Assembly (NCBI GenBank): GCA_035048815.1
Contig: JAUCBN010000006.1
Span: forward strand, 24,009,001-24,073,000
DNA from: Abelmoschus esculentus
Taxonomy: Eukaryota > Streptophyta > Magnoliopsida > Malvales > Malvaceae
DNA length: 64,000 nt
Direction of reading: 5' to 3'
The notes beneath the pieces are model-generated. The model was not told the DNA's origin. It ran no database searches and saw only the letters and a program-made list of their open reading frames with translations. This document shows positions 1 to 10,339 of the stretch, in pieces; position 1 is the stretch's first letter, and each line of letters opens with the position of its first letter. Position numbers and translations under genes: made by a program.

Positions 1-193
1 CAATAAAAACAAAGATAATTACATGTATTTTTTAGTAATCACTAGTTAAATACATGTATTAAAACAAGATGAACAAGTCTAAATACAGACATAACAATAA
101 AGAAAAACAGAGGAAATTAGATAAAATATGTAGAAAACAGTAAGCGAGTTACTTCAGTCTCGACTCACGAGTAGCCATCTAACTGAGTTAAGA

Positions 194-1014
194 TCATAAA
201 AGGCGAGTGAGTTCATCGGTGAGTGGAGGCCTTGAAATTGTCGTCAAAGACAGAACAAAATCCTTTGGAACCAAACACTTGTCTTCAACGTAAAGCTTTT
301 CTTGAACCTTTGCTGATGATAAAATCTGGAGGCTTTCATTTTCCCCGCAATTCTCCCCATTTTCCTGCATTTATTTAAATCTCTTGTCTTATTTATGAAT
401 CTTTTCATGTAAGAATTATATAAATTATAATAGAGAATTACCGGGAATGAGTTCATAAGTTGAAGGATTCCGAGCTGAGCTTGCAAGAACTTGACGTATT
501 TGAAAGCAGATTGAAGCATTTCGGCAGTGTTCATCTTCGTCCCGCCGGGAACAAGCTTCCCGAGCTCCTGCGTCTTCTTCGTTATCTTCCTCCTCCTCTC
601 CCTCGCTGCGACACTTTGCGCCGACACGCATTTTTCATCGCCGTTCTTCTTACAGTTAACCTGATTCGTGCTTTGAATTTGATGATGATTGTCTTGGAGC
701 GGCACCGGACATGAATTTAGATCAACCCCATCGAAGAAACCGGACGTCAAACACTGATCTTCGATGACTTTCTGGCGTTTAGGGCATGGAAAGGAGCTGA
801 AGCTTTCGTACGAGATGGTTTCCGGCGGCAATGAAAGTAAAGGAGTGTAGTTTTCGGGGTGAAGAAAATTGTTGTTTAGTTCAATGTAAGGATCAACGAA
901 AGCAAAGGGCATATCAAATGGATCCCAGTATTGTTGATCAGCTTGAACTGGAACTGTTTCTGGGTTAACATTCTGGAAATCGGTTTCCCAGTTGGAGTAT
1001 GAGCTTAAAACCAT
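194..1014 (-). CDS. bHLH transcription factor (bHLH52/53-like)
   Basis: Two exons, 1014-442 and 364-194, give a 247-residue protein. The intron has a GT donor at 441-440 and a GCAG acceptor ending at 365. The basic helix-loop-helix domain lies at about residues 134-186: basic stretch AARERRRK, then TQELGKLVPGG in helix 1/loop, and NTAEMLQSAFKYVKFLQAQL as helix 2. The N-terminal 130 residues are acidic and rich in Asn/Pro, as in activation regions. The arrangement (KLVPGG loop, domain in the second half, short C-terminal tail) is like the Arabidopsis bHLH52/bHLH53 group; this is family recognition, not a search. Expected role: nuclear DNA-binding regulator acting as a dimer. The ATG at 1014 was chosen because an upstream in-frame ATG at 1065 would add an unusual hydrophobic leader. 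It is divergent from the LHCB6 gene. Target genes are unknown. Confidence 0.88.
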
Positions 1015-2400
1015 GGCTGCAGTGGAAAAATAAAGAAAGTTCAGAAATGGAAGACAAAGATTCACTGGTTATTGACTTGTGGAGACTAGAGACAGGAGAT
1101 CTCTTTTACAGGACAGATATGGTTTATAGAATCATGAACAGAAAGATGGAAGAAAACTGAATCGTGAGAGAAAGGGAGTGGTGGGTTGAGAAAAAATAGG
1201 GAAGAATGGGAGAAGGTAGTTAACTTTTTCCCTAGAAAAGCTAGGGTTTTTCTTCATTTCTTCCCAACAAAGTAACTGGAAAAACAAAGAGCTTTGCAGC
1301 CTCCAGGCTTTGGCGGCTGCTATGTCATGCATAATTGTTTGGACAAAATATAGGTTTATATCATAAATATATTATTTTTTATTTAATATTTAAAGTATTT
1401 TTGTATTAATATAAATATTTAAAATATATTTTTAAAATAATTATTTGAATATTATTGTTTATTTTTTAAATACGACACAAATCACTTATTTTTTAAAAAT
1501 ATTATACTTTGAAGAGTAATATTTAAATACCATATTTAAGTAATTTCCTCGTATATTTTTTTTATCAAAATAGATATCATGTAAAGTATTTTTTAAAAAA
1601 TTGATACTTAAATATAATTTTTAGTTAAAATAAATATCTAAAATATTTTTTAATTAATTTTACGTATCAATATTTAGGAACCAGATGAAAAAAAATAAGA
1701 TACTTATTTTGATAAAAAAATACTTTAAATACTTAAAAATATATATTTTTTAGATACTTATTAATGATATAAACTTAAAATATAAATACAAAAAATTTAT
1801 ATAATTTTTCTTAATTATCTTCTTAATTTAAATTTTAATAACCTTCTTAATAAAATCCAGTTCTATTTTTATACCAGGGTTGTTGAATAGTATTAGATTG
1901 AATTAGGGCTAACAGGGATCCTAACTAACACTCTAACAAAACCTAACAGAAGTCAAACAGATTACAACAACCAATTATAACTAATCTGCTAAACTGAGTT
2001 GACTCTGTACGTATACTTTAACGACTGGTATATAATTTGAACCACAATATTTTACCTCCTGTATTAGAATTTAAAATTTAATCCTCAACTTTAATTTGAT
2101 ATTGGTAAATTAGTTTGATTTTATAATAGTGTGAAATCTATTACTAACATAAATTTAATTACCGTAATATCGCATTTTAAAAATAATTTATTTTTATAAT
2201 TAATTTTAAGATAAACTATGACGAAAGTTACTCAATTATGATAGATTACGTTTTAATCATTTAATTATTAAAATTTATATTTAAATCTTTTAATTATATA
2301 TAATTATATTTAAATTATCAAATTATTAAAAATTATATTTAGATCATTCGGTATCAGTGACGAGCCTAATCATAATATCTAGCAAGCAAAGGATGAAGTT
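1015..2400. other. bHLH leader plus AT-rich spacer
   Basis: The first 300 bases are pyrimidine-rich on the minus strand and probably form the bHLH 5' leader and core promoter. From about 1340 to 1850 the DNA is very AT-rich and partly self-complementary: TTTTTTTTATCAAAATAGATAT near 1556 has a diverged inverted counterpart near 1700-1730. This suggests an old MITE, but no target duplication could be seen. No coding potential was recognised. Confidence 0.5.
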
Positions 2401-2590
2401 CCACGTGGTTTGGACTTTAACTCCCCATTGGTCCGAAATCTATCCTCCTTGCTCACTTAGATATCCTCTCTAGATTTCTTCTAGCCTACTTGTCTATCTA
2501 CAAATCCTTCATTTGATTCCCCAATTTTCCACCACAGATACTCTCCAGGAAAAAAGTATCAGAGTTTTACAGAAAAACAAAACACCAACA
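2401..2590 (+). promoter_or_regulatory. LHCB6 proximal promoter with G-box
   Basis: A perfect palindromic G-box CCACGTGG lies at 2401-2408, about 190 bases upstream of the LHCB6 start codon. An inverted CCAAT box (ATTGG) follows at 2427-2431. G-boxes are bound by light-signalling bZIP and bHLH factors and are typical of photosynthesis gene promoters. No convincing TATA box was found. The transcription start is not visible, so part of this interval is 5' UTR. Confidence 0.6.
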
Positions 2591-3444
2591 ATGGCTGCGA
2601 CATCCGGGGCTGTTCTAAATGGGTTATGCTCATCGTTTCTTTGTGGAGGAAAGAGGAGCCAAGCCCTTTTGGCTGCTAAAGTATCCCCCTCCCCTGCCGG
2701 TGGAGCCAGGAAATTTGCCGTTGTCGCTGCCGCCGCGCCTAAAAAGTCTTGGATCCCCGCCGTTAGAGGTGGTGGCAACTTCATTGACCCCGAATGGCTA
2801 GATGGATCGTATGTTTCCCCCCCTCTTAAACTACCTTTGTTTTTTTTACTATATTTGTTATTCGCCGGCTCAAGTAAAGTTTATCTTTTTTCAGGCTCCC
2901 CGGAGACTACGGATTCGACCCACTTGGTCTCGGCAAGGACCCTGCATTCCTGAAATGGTACCGTGAAGCGGAGCTGATCCACGGACGTTGGGCCATGGCC
3001 GCCGTCGTCGGGATCTTCGTCGGTCAAGCTTGGAGTGGCATTCCATGGTTCGAGGCCGGAGCTGACCCGGGTGCGATAGCCCCATTCTCTTTCGGTTCAC
3101 TCCTTGGAACCCAACTCATTCTCATGGGTTGGGTTGAAAGCAAGCGTTGGGTTGATTTCTTTAACCCTCAATCACAATCCGTTGAATGGGCGACTCCGTG
3201 GTCTAAGACCGCCGAGAACTTCGCCAACGCCACCGGCGAGCAGGGTTACCCTGGTGGCAAGTTCTTCGATCCATTGAGCTTGGCTGGAACTATTCAGAAT
3301 GGGGTTTACGTTCCTGATTTTGACAAGCTTGAGAGACTTAAGCTTGCTGAGATTAAGCATGCTAGAATTGCGATGTTGGCCATGTTGATTTTCTACTTCG
3401 AGGCTGGCCAAGGAAAGACACCGCTTGGTGCTCTTGGGTTGTAA
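2591..3444 (+). CDS. LHCB6: Chlorophyll a/b-binding protein CP24 of photosystem II
   Basis: Exons 2591-2808 and 2895-3444 encode 255 residues, split by an 86-base intron inside a Ser codon. Roughly the first 45 residues are a Ser/Ala/Lys-rich chloroplast transit peptide. The mature part has the LHC helix-1 motif EAELIHGRWAM (about 97-107, with pigment-ligand Glu and His) and the helix-3 motif LAEIKHARIAMLAM (about 223-236), ending in GKTPLGALGL. Wording around KSWIPAVRGGGNFIDPEWL, together with the lack of the usual third-helix extension, identifies CP24/Lhcb6 rather than Lhcb1-5. CP24 is a minor antenna protein linking trimeric LHCII to the photosystem II core in the thylakoid membrane. A light-responsive G-box lies upstream. 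No damage was seen. Confidence 0.97.
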
Positions 3445-3870
3445 GGAAATCCATGGCCATGTGTGTGTAGAATGTAGATAAAATAGAGTGTTTGGGGGGG
3501 GGGGGGGGAATCTGGAAATGTTGTTTATTTAGCTGATTATGAGTTCCCCAAATAGTTCAAAAATCTAAGTAAATTATGATCTAATCTCACTTATAGGTTC
3601 TGTTTAATGTTGTGTTATCATTTCCATGAAATTTCTCGAGCATAATGGGTGTTGAAGTTAAAGATTCAGAACAATTCTTGAGTCATCTGCTAACATTCAT
3701 TATTCATGGGAAATAGATTGGCATAAAGTCAAAAACCCTTAAAGTTTGATTAAATGAAGTTAAACGTTGGAGGCATTTTTTTAGTTTTATGATGAATAGA
3801 AAGCATTAGTCGTGTTCATCATGGAGTTCGTACATTCGTTGCAAATCAATAGAAGGGGAATCCGATATTC
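3445..3870 (+). other. LHCB6 3' region with 15-base G run
   Basis: This is the 3' untranslated and flanking DNA of LHCB6. It contains an uninterrupted run of 15 G at 3494-3508 about 50 bases after the stop codon. No other gene is visible before the kinase fragment at 3871. Confidence 0.6.
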
Positions 3871-4173
3871 ATGGGGGATGGCGACGCCGGTTTCGACTTG
3901 AACGATCTGCTGAGGGCTTCGACAGAAGGATCAGGCAAAAGGCTGTTCGGCAATAGTTATAAAGCTAAGCTGGAAGGATGACTGGCCGTCGTCGTGAAAC
4001 GCCTACGGGATTTGAAACCGTTGAGGACGACGAATTCACAAAGCTGATTCGAATAATTGCAGATCAAAAGCATCTCAATTTGCTACCTTTGATTGCTTAC
4101 TACCATACCAATGATGAGAAGCTGTTCCTCTACAGATTCGCCAAGAACGGAAACCTCTTCAAGCGAATTCATG
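3871..4173 (+). pseudogene. Truncated receptor-like kinase pseudogene
   Basis: The translation matches the start of the kinase domain of LRR receptor-like (often catalytically inactive) kinases: FDLNDLLRAS at the beginning, then VVVKRLRDLKPL, then after a frame change IIADQKHLNLLPLIAYY and GNLFKRIHG. A TGA replaces a Gly codon at 3978-3980. A one-base frameshift near 4020-4035 moves the second half into another frame. The fragment stops exactly where a functional gene has an intron donor (CATG followed by GTGAG at 4174), so it came from genomic DNA rather than a processed transcript. The leucine-rich ectodomain and the rest of the kinase are absent nearby. It cannot encode a working kinase. 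Confidence 0.85.
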
Positions 4174-4922
4174 GTGAGACAATGAGATTAAAATCCGTGT
4201 GTTGGACTATATGTATAAAATTAATTTGGTTAATTAGAGTTATAAATTACAACTAATTAACATCGTAAAAATATAAATATCTATAATTAAAATTTTAAAC
4301 ATAAACTTAAATAATTCAACTCAAAAAAGATCTCAAATAAAATTTGAGTGATAAAAAATAAAACTCGTCAATTCAATTAACTCAAAACTTATTTATTCGA
4401 CTCGATCGAATTCTCACCACGAATACGGTTAATTCCCTCTCAATTTTTATTTTTAATCAAAAAGCTCTCAAAATAAACATCCGCAGTATATATATTCGAA
4501 TTAGTCGACTAATTGATTACGTACGTGATTATAAAAGAAAAGAATCCATTTCAACATGTATGCAATGAGCAAGCCGCAATACGTGATGGGCACGTAACAA
4601 AAGAACCTTCTTAAACCCTATTCCCCTTCAAAAAGATACTTTTTGATACCATTAATCATAGCAAAGTGCAAGTGAGCAGGCCAGAGAAAGTGAACTGCCG
4701 GAACAACACCATGGTTGATATTGGAATTCAGGATTTGTTCTGCTCTCCACTTTGGACGTTCTTTTTGGTTCACACGTCGCTTTCTTTCTTTCATTAAAAA
4801 CCCAAAAATTATTCCTACACAAAACCCAGTATAAATATCCCTACTCCCCTCTTGTTTTCCATTGCATGTTTTACCTGGGAAACGTAAAATAAAATAACCT
4901 CTCTTTCCAGGAAAACTTTCAG
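4174..4922 (+). other. Spacer and annexin promoter
   Basis: AT-rich DNA follows the kinase fragment. From about 4540 it probably becomes the annexin promoter and leader, with a TATA-like string TATAAATA at 4831-4838 about 85 bases before the ATG. No other coding signal was recognised. Confidence 0.45.
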
Positions 4923-6211
4923 ATGGCTAGTAGTTTCACTCAATCCACCAGACAGTATGAGCAAGATTCACACGTCCTTCATTGTTATTTCTCTGGTATT
5001 TCAATTTTTTTTATCGAGTTTTCGGAATAATTTAACATAATATTGGAAATATTTTATTTAAATCTTGTGTTTGTGTTATATTCGATATGAATTATTTAAC
5101 AGGAAATGTTGGGGCAATTAGGAACAAGGAACTAATCGGGATATTTGTGAATCGGGACTCGAATGCATTTAAACTCATTCGCCAAACTTACATTCGCCGG
5201 TACGGACAAGATCTTCAGCTAATGGCAAACGTTCAGAGGAACAACCCGTTCGCCGTAAGTACGAACTCCGAAGTTATTTACTCCGAGTTTTGCATGGAAT
5301 TTGTATAGTTTATATGTGCTGATATGGTCATGTTACATTGCCATTTATGTAGAGGATAGCTTATCTCCGCATGGCTGATCCTCACGAACGTGATGCTCAG
5401 CTAATGAGACAGTCGTTGTTCGGGGCAATCCCGAACCTCAATACTCTCATCGAAGTGGCTTGCACTAGACCGTCTTCGGAGTTGTTACAGATCAAGCACT
5501 GCTATCAAACTCAATATAAGTCCGACCTCGAAAAGGATTTAGCTCAGAGAATCAATGGCGGGTTCAAAGAGGTAAATCTCATACGCTAGCTATCTCAAAC
5601 TTGAAGTCTTGTCTTGTTTTATATGACTTACTTTTCATTTTGCTTAGATTCTGCTGGCTGTTTCAAGGTCGTGTCGGAATTACAGTAGTAGAGCTGATAT
5701 GAGCTTGGCCATGTGCGACGCCAAGACGCTTTACGAGGCACTCGAAAGTGGGAGAACAATAGACCAGAAGACGATCATTTCAGTTTTGAGCCAAAGGAAC
5801 AATGGCCAAGTAAGAGCCATACTGAGTTCCTACAAGCAATTATATGGCCATGAATTCAGTAAGTCCGTCAAGAGAAGCAAATGCGGGCAATTCGGGAAGG
5901 AAATTCGGGTTGTGATCCGGTGCATACAACACCCGGAGAAATTTTTCGCAAAACAACTGAGGATGAAAAATGCGGCCAGCCGAGAGATTCTGATTCGAAC
6001 GGTGATCACCAGGTCGGGAATTGACATCAAAGGGATAAACAAAGCTTTTGCAACAAAAACAGGCAGCACTTTAGAAAACCTTGTGCTGCGGGAATTCAAC
6101 GGCAGTAAAGACAAGAATAACAGCATTGCTGCCGGTATCTTGGTCGGGTTGCTGAAGACACAATTTGGTGGAATATACATGATTCAGGATCATGACAGAT
6201 TTGGTGCATAA
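4923..6211 (+). CDS. Divergent annexin, calcium loops not recognisable
   Basis: Four exons (4923-4995, 5103-5254, 5353-5571, 5648-6211) give 335 residues, the usual length for a plant annexin. Repeat features are clear: LIRQTYIRRYGQDL and LRMADPHERDAQLM in repeat 1, LIEVACTRPSSELLQIKHCY in repeat 2, TIISVLSQRNNGQVRAIL in repeat 3 and ILIRTVITRSGIDIKGINKAF in repeat 4. Annexins bind acidic membranes through G-x-G-T-D calcium loops. Here repeat 1 has VGAIRNKE where family members have a GWGTDE-type loop, and repeat 4 has NAASREI, so the canonical type II sites are missing. The N-terminus is also unusual (Ser/Gln/His-rich). Membrane binding, if any, is probably calcium-independent; that is inference. 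Intact reading frame argues against a pseudogene. Confidence 0.9.
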
Positions 6212-6705
6212 ATAAAATGACTTGTTTATATGCTTCTAAATTAAAAATGTCTTGTAATTATGCCGCTGGTTCGATGTTATTATACCTTTCTCGGCCTTTC
6301 GACCAAGATCCCGCCTTAAGCATAAACCAAGAGTCCAAGACCCCGTCTGAACATATAACCTACAAAGATGCATGTGAAAGTGAAACGACTTGTTCACTTT
6401 CCATGGAACAAAGAAGCATGTCTAACATAGGAGGAATATGAGAATAATCAGGGAAAATTAGTTAAATAAGTGATTTTACTCATCTCACGAATATTAATGT
6501 TCCACATGAAAAAGAAAACTCGGAACAATAGACATTTTCAGTTCTCAAAACTCTCGACAGCGTTAATGTTTATCAAACTTAACTAATATTGGAACATCTT
6601 CACCAAGTTTATTCATGTGATCAATTGAAAATTATTCATTACCTGGCCAGGTATCAGAATAACGATCAATATTCCTCACATGATCAGAAGCATAACGACA
6701 CTTTC
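6212..6705. other. Shared 3' region of annexin and endosulfine genes
   Basis: The two genes converge here. The interval holds their 3' untranslated regions and no recognisable gene. A short open frame at 6217-6441 matches no family I know. Confidence 0.5.
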
Positions 6706-8384
6706 TCACTCGTTGGCAGTTCCATCCTCCAGTTGAGCGCTCCCTCCATCTACACGATGGTATGATGAATTGAATTGATTAAAGGAACATTTTGCCGCCA
6801 AAAGAAGGAAAATGCAGATGTAAAAAGAACATTCATCAATACAAGTTGACTATGTCAATTTGACAGTGATTATGCATACCTTCACCATCAGATGGGGCAT
6901 AAGGGGACTTCCTATATCGTGTTTGTTGTTGCGTGGGCTGAAGAAAAATGTAGAGAAGTACGTAATCATAAGCATCATAACATGACCAAATAAATGTGTA
7001 AAAAGTGATTAACTCACAGAAAGAAAAATTAGGATGTAAGAATTATATGATTCATCATTATGAGTTATGACCCTAGAATCTATAGTAGACCAAATGATAT
7101 GCTGTTAATTATTAGCTTTATCAAAATCAGAAAAGCTCCGCGTACTTCAAAATACATACAAGAAAAATATTGTACACATGAACAAATCACCCTCAAAATC
7201 TTTTTTTTTTCTTTCTCAAAGGCAAAGTGTTTGAAATTACAAACATGAACTGCATAAAATACTCACCACAACATGATTCTGATACATTCATGTATCAGAA
7301 CTCAGAACCATCAATTTTGCTCTTCAAACTAATTGTGGAGACAACCAATGGCATCATGTCAATACACTACCAACATAATGTGTGCTAAAATTTAGATCTT
7401 GGTAGATTACAATATTCTTTTACATCATCTTCCCTTCTCCAACGTGAATATAAAGCAAGTAAATCCAAAAAACCCAATCAATGTTCTCCATGGGTTCGGT
7501 CTTCGAATCCATGTTACTAAAAGGTTCAGAAGCACTTGTTCAAGCCATTTAATCCAGTAGTCAAAGACCATAAGAAAATCTAAATATTAAAATCCCTTTG
7601 CTCCTCTAGACATGCAAAAGTTCTAGCAAAAAGCTTTCTTGAAACAGTCCTATCCTGCAGTATTAGCAAAGGACTACATACTCTGCTGCTCTTACTAATT
7701 ATTGCAAAAATACATATTCACATAAAAAAATTCTCCATATTCATCAAATCTGGACCAAAGTATGTAGTTCAAGGAAGTCAAATCCAATAAAACAAGAACA
7801 GAATGTTAAATTGAATAATTTTACAAGCATTGAATTAATACCTGCAATTTGGGACGGAGGGCTTCAAGTGGTCCTTTTGGCTTATTAACACCTTGCTGTT
7901 AGTATCCAAGAACATAAGAAGATATAGGAAACTTCAGCTTAATCAGGATTCATTAGCAATTTAGCACTGCCAAGCTACAATAACCAAAAAGTGGTTGCTT
8001 TGGATTTGGGGGATCTTTAAAGTACCTTTCCTAGTGCCCAGTCAGCAGAGTCAAAGTAAGCACGTTCATGGTCCTGACATAAACTTAGATGAGAATCAGC
8101 ACAAACCAGAAACCAAAAACTTACAATTTCTGGACAGAAATTACCTTAGAAATGAGTGGTGGTTTCTTGGGCTTAATCCCACCATATTTTTTCTTTATAG
8201 CTTCCTCCTAAATATAGACACAAAAGAATAAATAATTCACTAATATTGTAATTAGATAATCAAAGATAACTAAGATGTTTAATCAATCAACATTCCACAA
8301 TGATGCAATATAAGAGCACACCTCCTCTTGAGATGACGGCATGCATTCCTGTCCTACTTGTTCTTGCTCCTTGTCAATGTCCAT
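6706..8384 (-). CDS. Endosulfine/ARPP19-family PP2A inhibitor
   Basis: Six coding exons (8384-8322, 8207-8145, 8073-8026, 7895-7842, 6937-6880, 6749-6706) encode 109 residues. After an acidic N-terminus comes AIKKKYGGIKPKKPPLISK, then the diagnostic core DHERAYFDSADWAL at residues 43-56. The Ser at 51 in FDSADW corresponds to the Greatwall-phosphorylated Ser of animal/yeast ENSA, ARPP19 and Igo1/2 (FDSGDY), which turns these small proteins into inhibitors of PP2A-B55. KPKGPLEALRPKL follows, and the tail is a disordered acidic segment. Plant members are annotated as cAMP-regulated phosphoprotein 19-related. The start is in exon 2: upstream in-frame sequence meets a TGA in the leader exon (9293 and above), so the ATG at 8384 is the first usable one. 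Confidence 0.9.
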
Positions 8385-8386
8385 GC

Positions 8387-9480
8387 CTGAGATTAGTTCC
8401 TAGCAACCACCCAACTAATAGCAACTATTGCTACAAACGGTTTGCACAAAACTTCAGAAATGCTACAACATTGACAGATCATAGAGACTACACAAGAAAC
8501 TTCACTTATTCCCACCAAAACCAAATAAGGGGGCAAAGTAGAATAAAAATATAAAATCTAAGTAAAGCAGAGAAAAAGCATCAACCAAAAGGCTATGGTA
8601 CAAGTATTTACGGCACTCAATGAATTCATACCAACTATATACATAATCAAAAAATCATCTGGCAACTATTAAGAGAGATCACTAAACATCCATATTCAAA
8701 GAATGAAAAACAAAATATAAATGAAAGAAAAACTTGAGAGAACCGTATTCATTCAACAAATTACAACTTTCCAGGCAGTATCCCTAAATATTTCATATTG
8801 ATGCATATGTGTTATACATCAAAACCAATTACCCACAATATAAAAGCTTTAATTAAACCATCAAACCTAATTAATCTGAATTAAAGAAATCAGATCCTTG
8901 AGCTAGAAAATTGAATTAAAAACAAATGCACCTAACTTTTAAATTTTATAATACATACAAAAGACAAAATCACAGCAAAAACATTAAATTAAAATCTATA
9001 AATAAAGAATCTAGACATTAAATATAATTAATTTGACAAAGAAAAAACGAGATCCTTAAGCTAGAAAATGGAATTAATAGCAGATACAGATGAAGATCCA
9101 CACTTAACTGGCAATCAAAACAAATAAAAATTCCGAACCAGTAAAAAATCCTACATAAAAGAAAAATCCAAAACACTAGATGTTAGTATATTTAAATGTA
9201 ATGTTTTACAAATTAATAAGTTAACGAGAAGAAATTAGCGTTAAATATGAAGATCAAAGGAAAGAAAATGGGAAATTAGAGAGATCGGGCACCTGAATTG
9301 CTAAGCACTCTGCGGAGATCGGAAATTCAAACGGAAGGTTTTTCCAATTGCGCTGGATAAATATATAATGCCTTCTCGCGCTGTTGAAATGTTTCGGTGC
9401 AAATGTTTTGTAATGGGGAAATTGCGATAAGGGCATGCATCTTTCCGATTCTTCTATTTTTGGCACCATTACTTTTTTCA
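8387..9480 (-). other. Leader intron and 5' UTR exon of the endosulfine gene
   Basis: A non-coding first exon probably ends at 9293 (donor GTGCCC), followed by a roughly 900-base intron whose acceptor (CTCAG) lies just before the exon carrying the ATG. The leader exon contains a chance open frame starting at 9481, but it is out of frame with the protein after splicing. The upper boundary of the exon is not visible. Confidence 0.55.
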
Positions 9481-10339
9481 AATTACTCGTCCAGCTCTAT
9501 ATTTATTGAATCTCATAGTTAACATTGATTTATACAACACGTAAAATATGATTTTATTTCATAAATAAACACAATAGGAATATATAAACTATTAAATTTA
9601 AAAACTAGTATTATATAAAATTAAAAATTACTATTAATTGTTGATAAAAAATTTGAGTTGTGATGGTGAATTGATGATAAACAGTTAACCCTATTGATAT
9701 GGAAGGAAGAAGGTAAATGGATGTCTTGGGTCACTACTCTCTCATTAGGACTTCTTTTATTTTGATTGTCTTAAATTAGGTAGAGAAGTATTACGATATG
9801 TTATTTTTAGGAGATTCGAATTTAAACAATTTGTCCGCATGGTGTGCCCGATGCAAGAAGAGACAATCGTACAACACTTTATACCCACCAAGCATGAAAT
9901 CAACGGATGAAACCGGACGGTTGAATTATGCATAGTTGCCGAAATTAGGTAAGGAGACACACCTCAGGTCCTCAGCTGATACGGATTGATTCATGCAAAC
10001 CGGAAAAGATCATTTCGGAAATCACCCGGTCGTGTAATCATCTTCAAGGATTGTTGTTAAATGGCTCAACACAATAGAATAAAAATGAACAGCATCATTA
10101 TTATGTCAAGAAAAGAAAATGGCAGTTCAGTAGGTCACTATCATCACAAAAACAGTAAATATATCAATATCTGAACAACTCAAAGGCAAAGCCATCCCAA
10201 TTATAATGGTTAGATTTCAAAGGCAAGAGAAAATAAGGAGCTTACTGTATGAAACCAGCTTAAGATGCCAATTTCACACATCAAGCTTTACTTTATAGCC
10301 TTTACAACATCTTCAACCGGAGCGGTAACTCTGAAGCTC
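9481..10339 (-). other. Promoter of endosulfine gene and 3' end of CD2BP2-like gene
   Basis: This separates two genes in the same orientation. The part near 9490-9990 should hold the endosulfine promoter, and the part near 10080-10340 the 3' UTR of the next gene. No further gene or repeat was recognised. Confidence 0.45.

Noticed and set aside
460..714. Plus-strand open frame opposite the bHLH gene
   Set aside because: It lies wholly inside the bHLH exon on the other strand and shows no family resemblance.
3172..3411. Minus-strand open frame in LHCB6
   Set aside because: Shadow of the highly conserved LHCB6 exon 2.
9254..9481. 75-codon minus-strand frame with a possible donor, considered as coding exon 1 of the endosulfine gene
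   Set aside because: Splicing to the next exon puts it out of frame with the endosulfine protein; it is better explained as leader exon.
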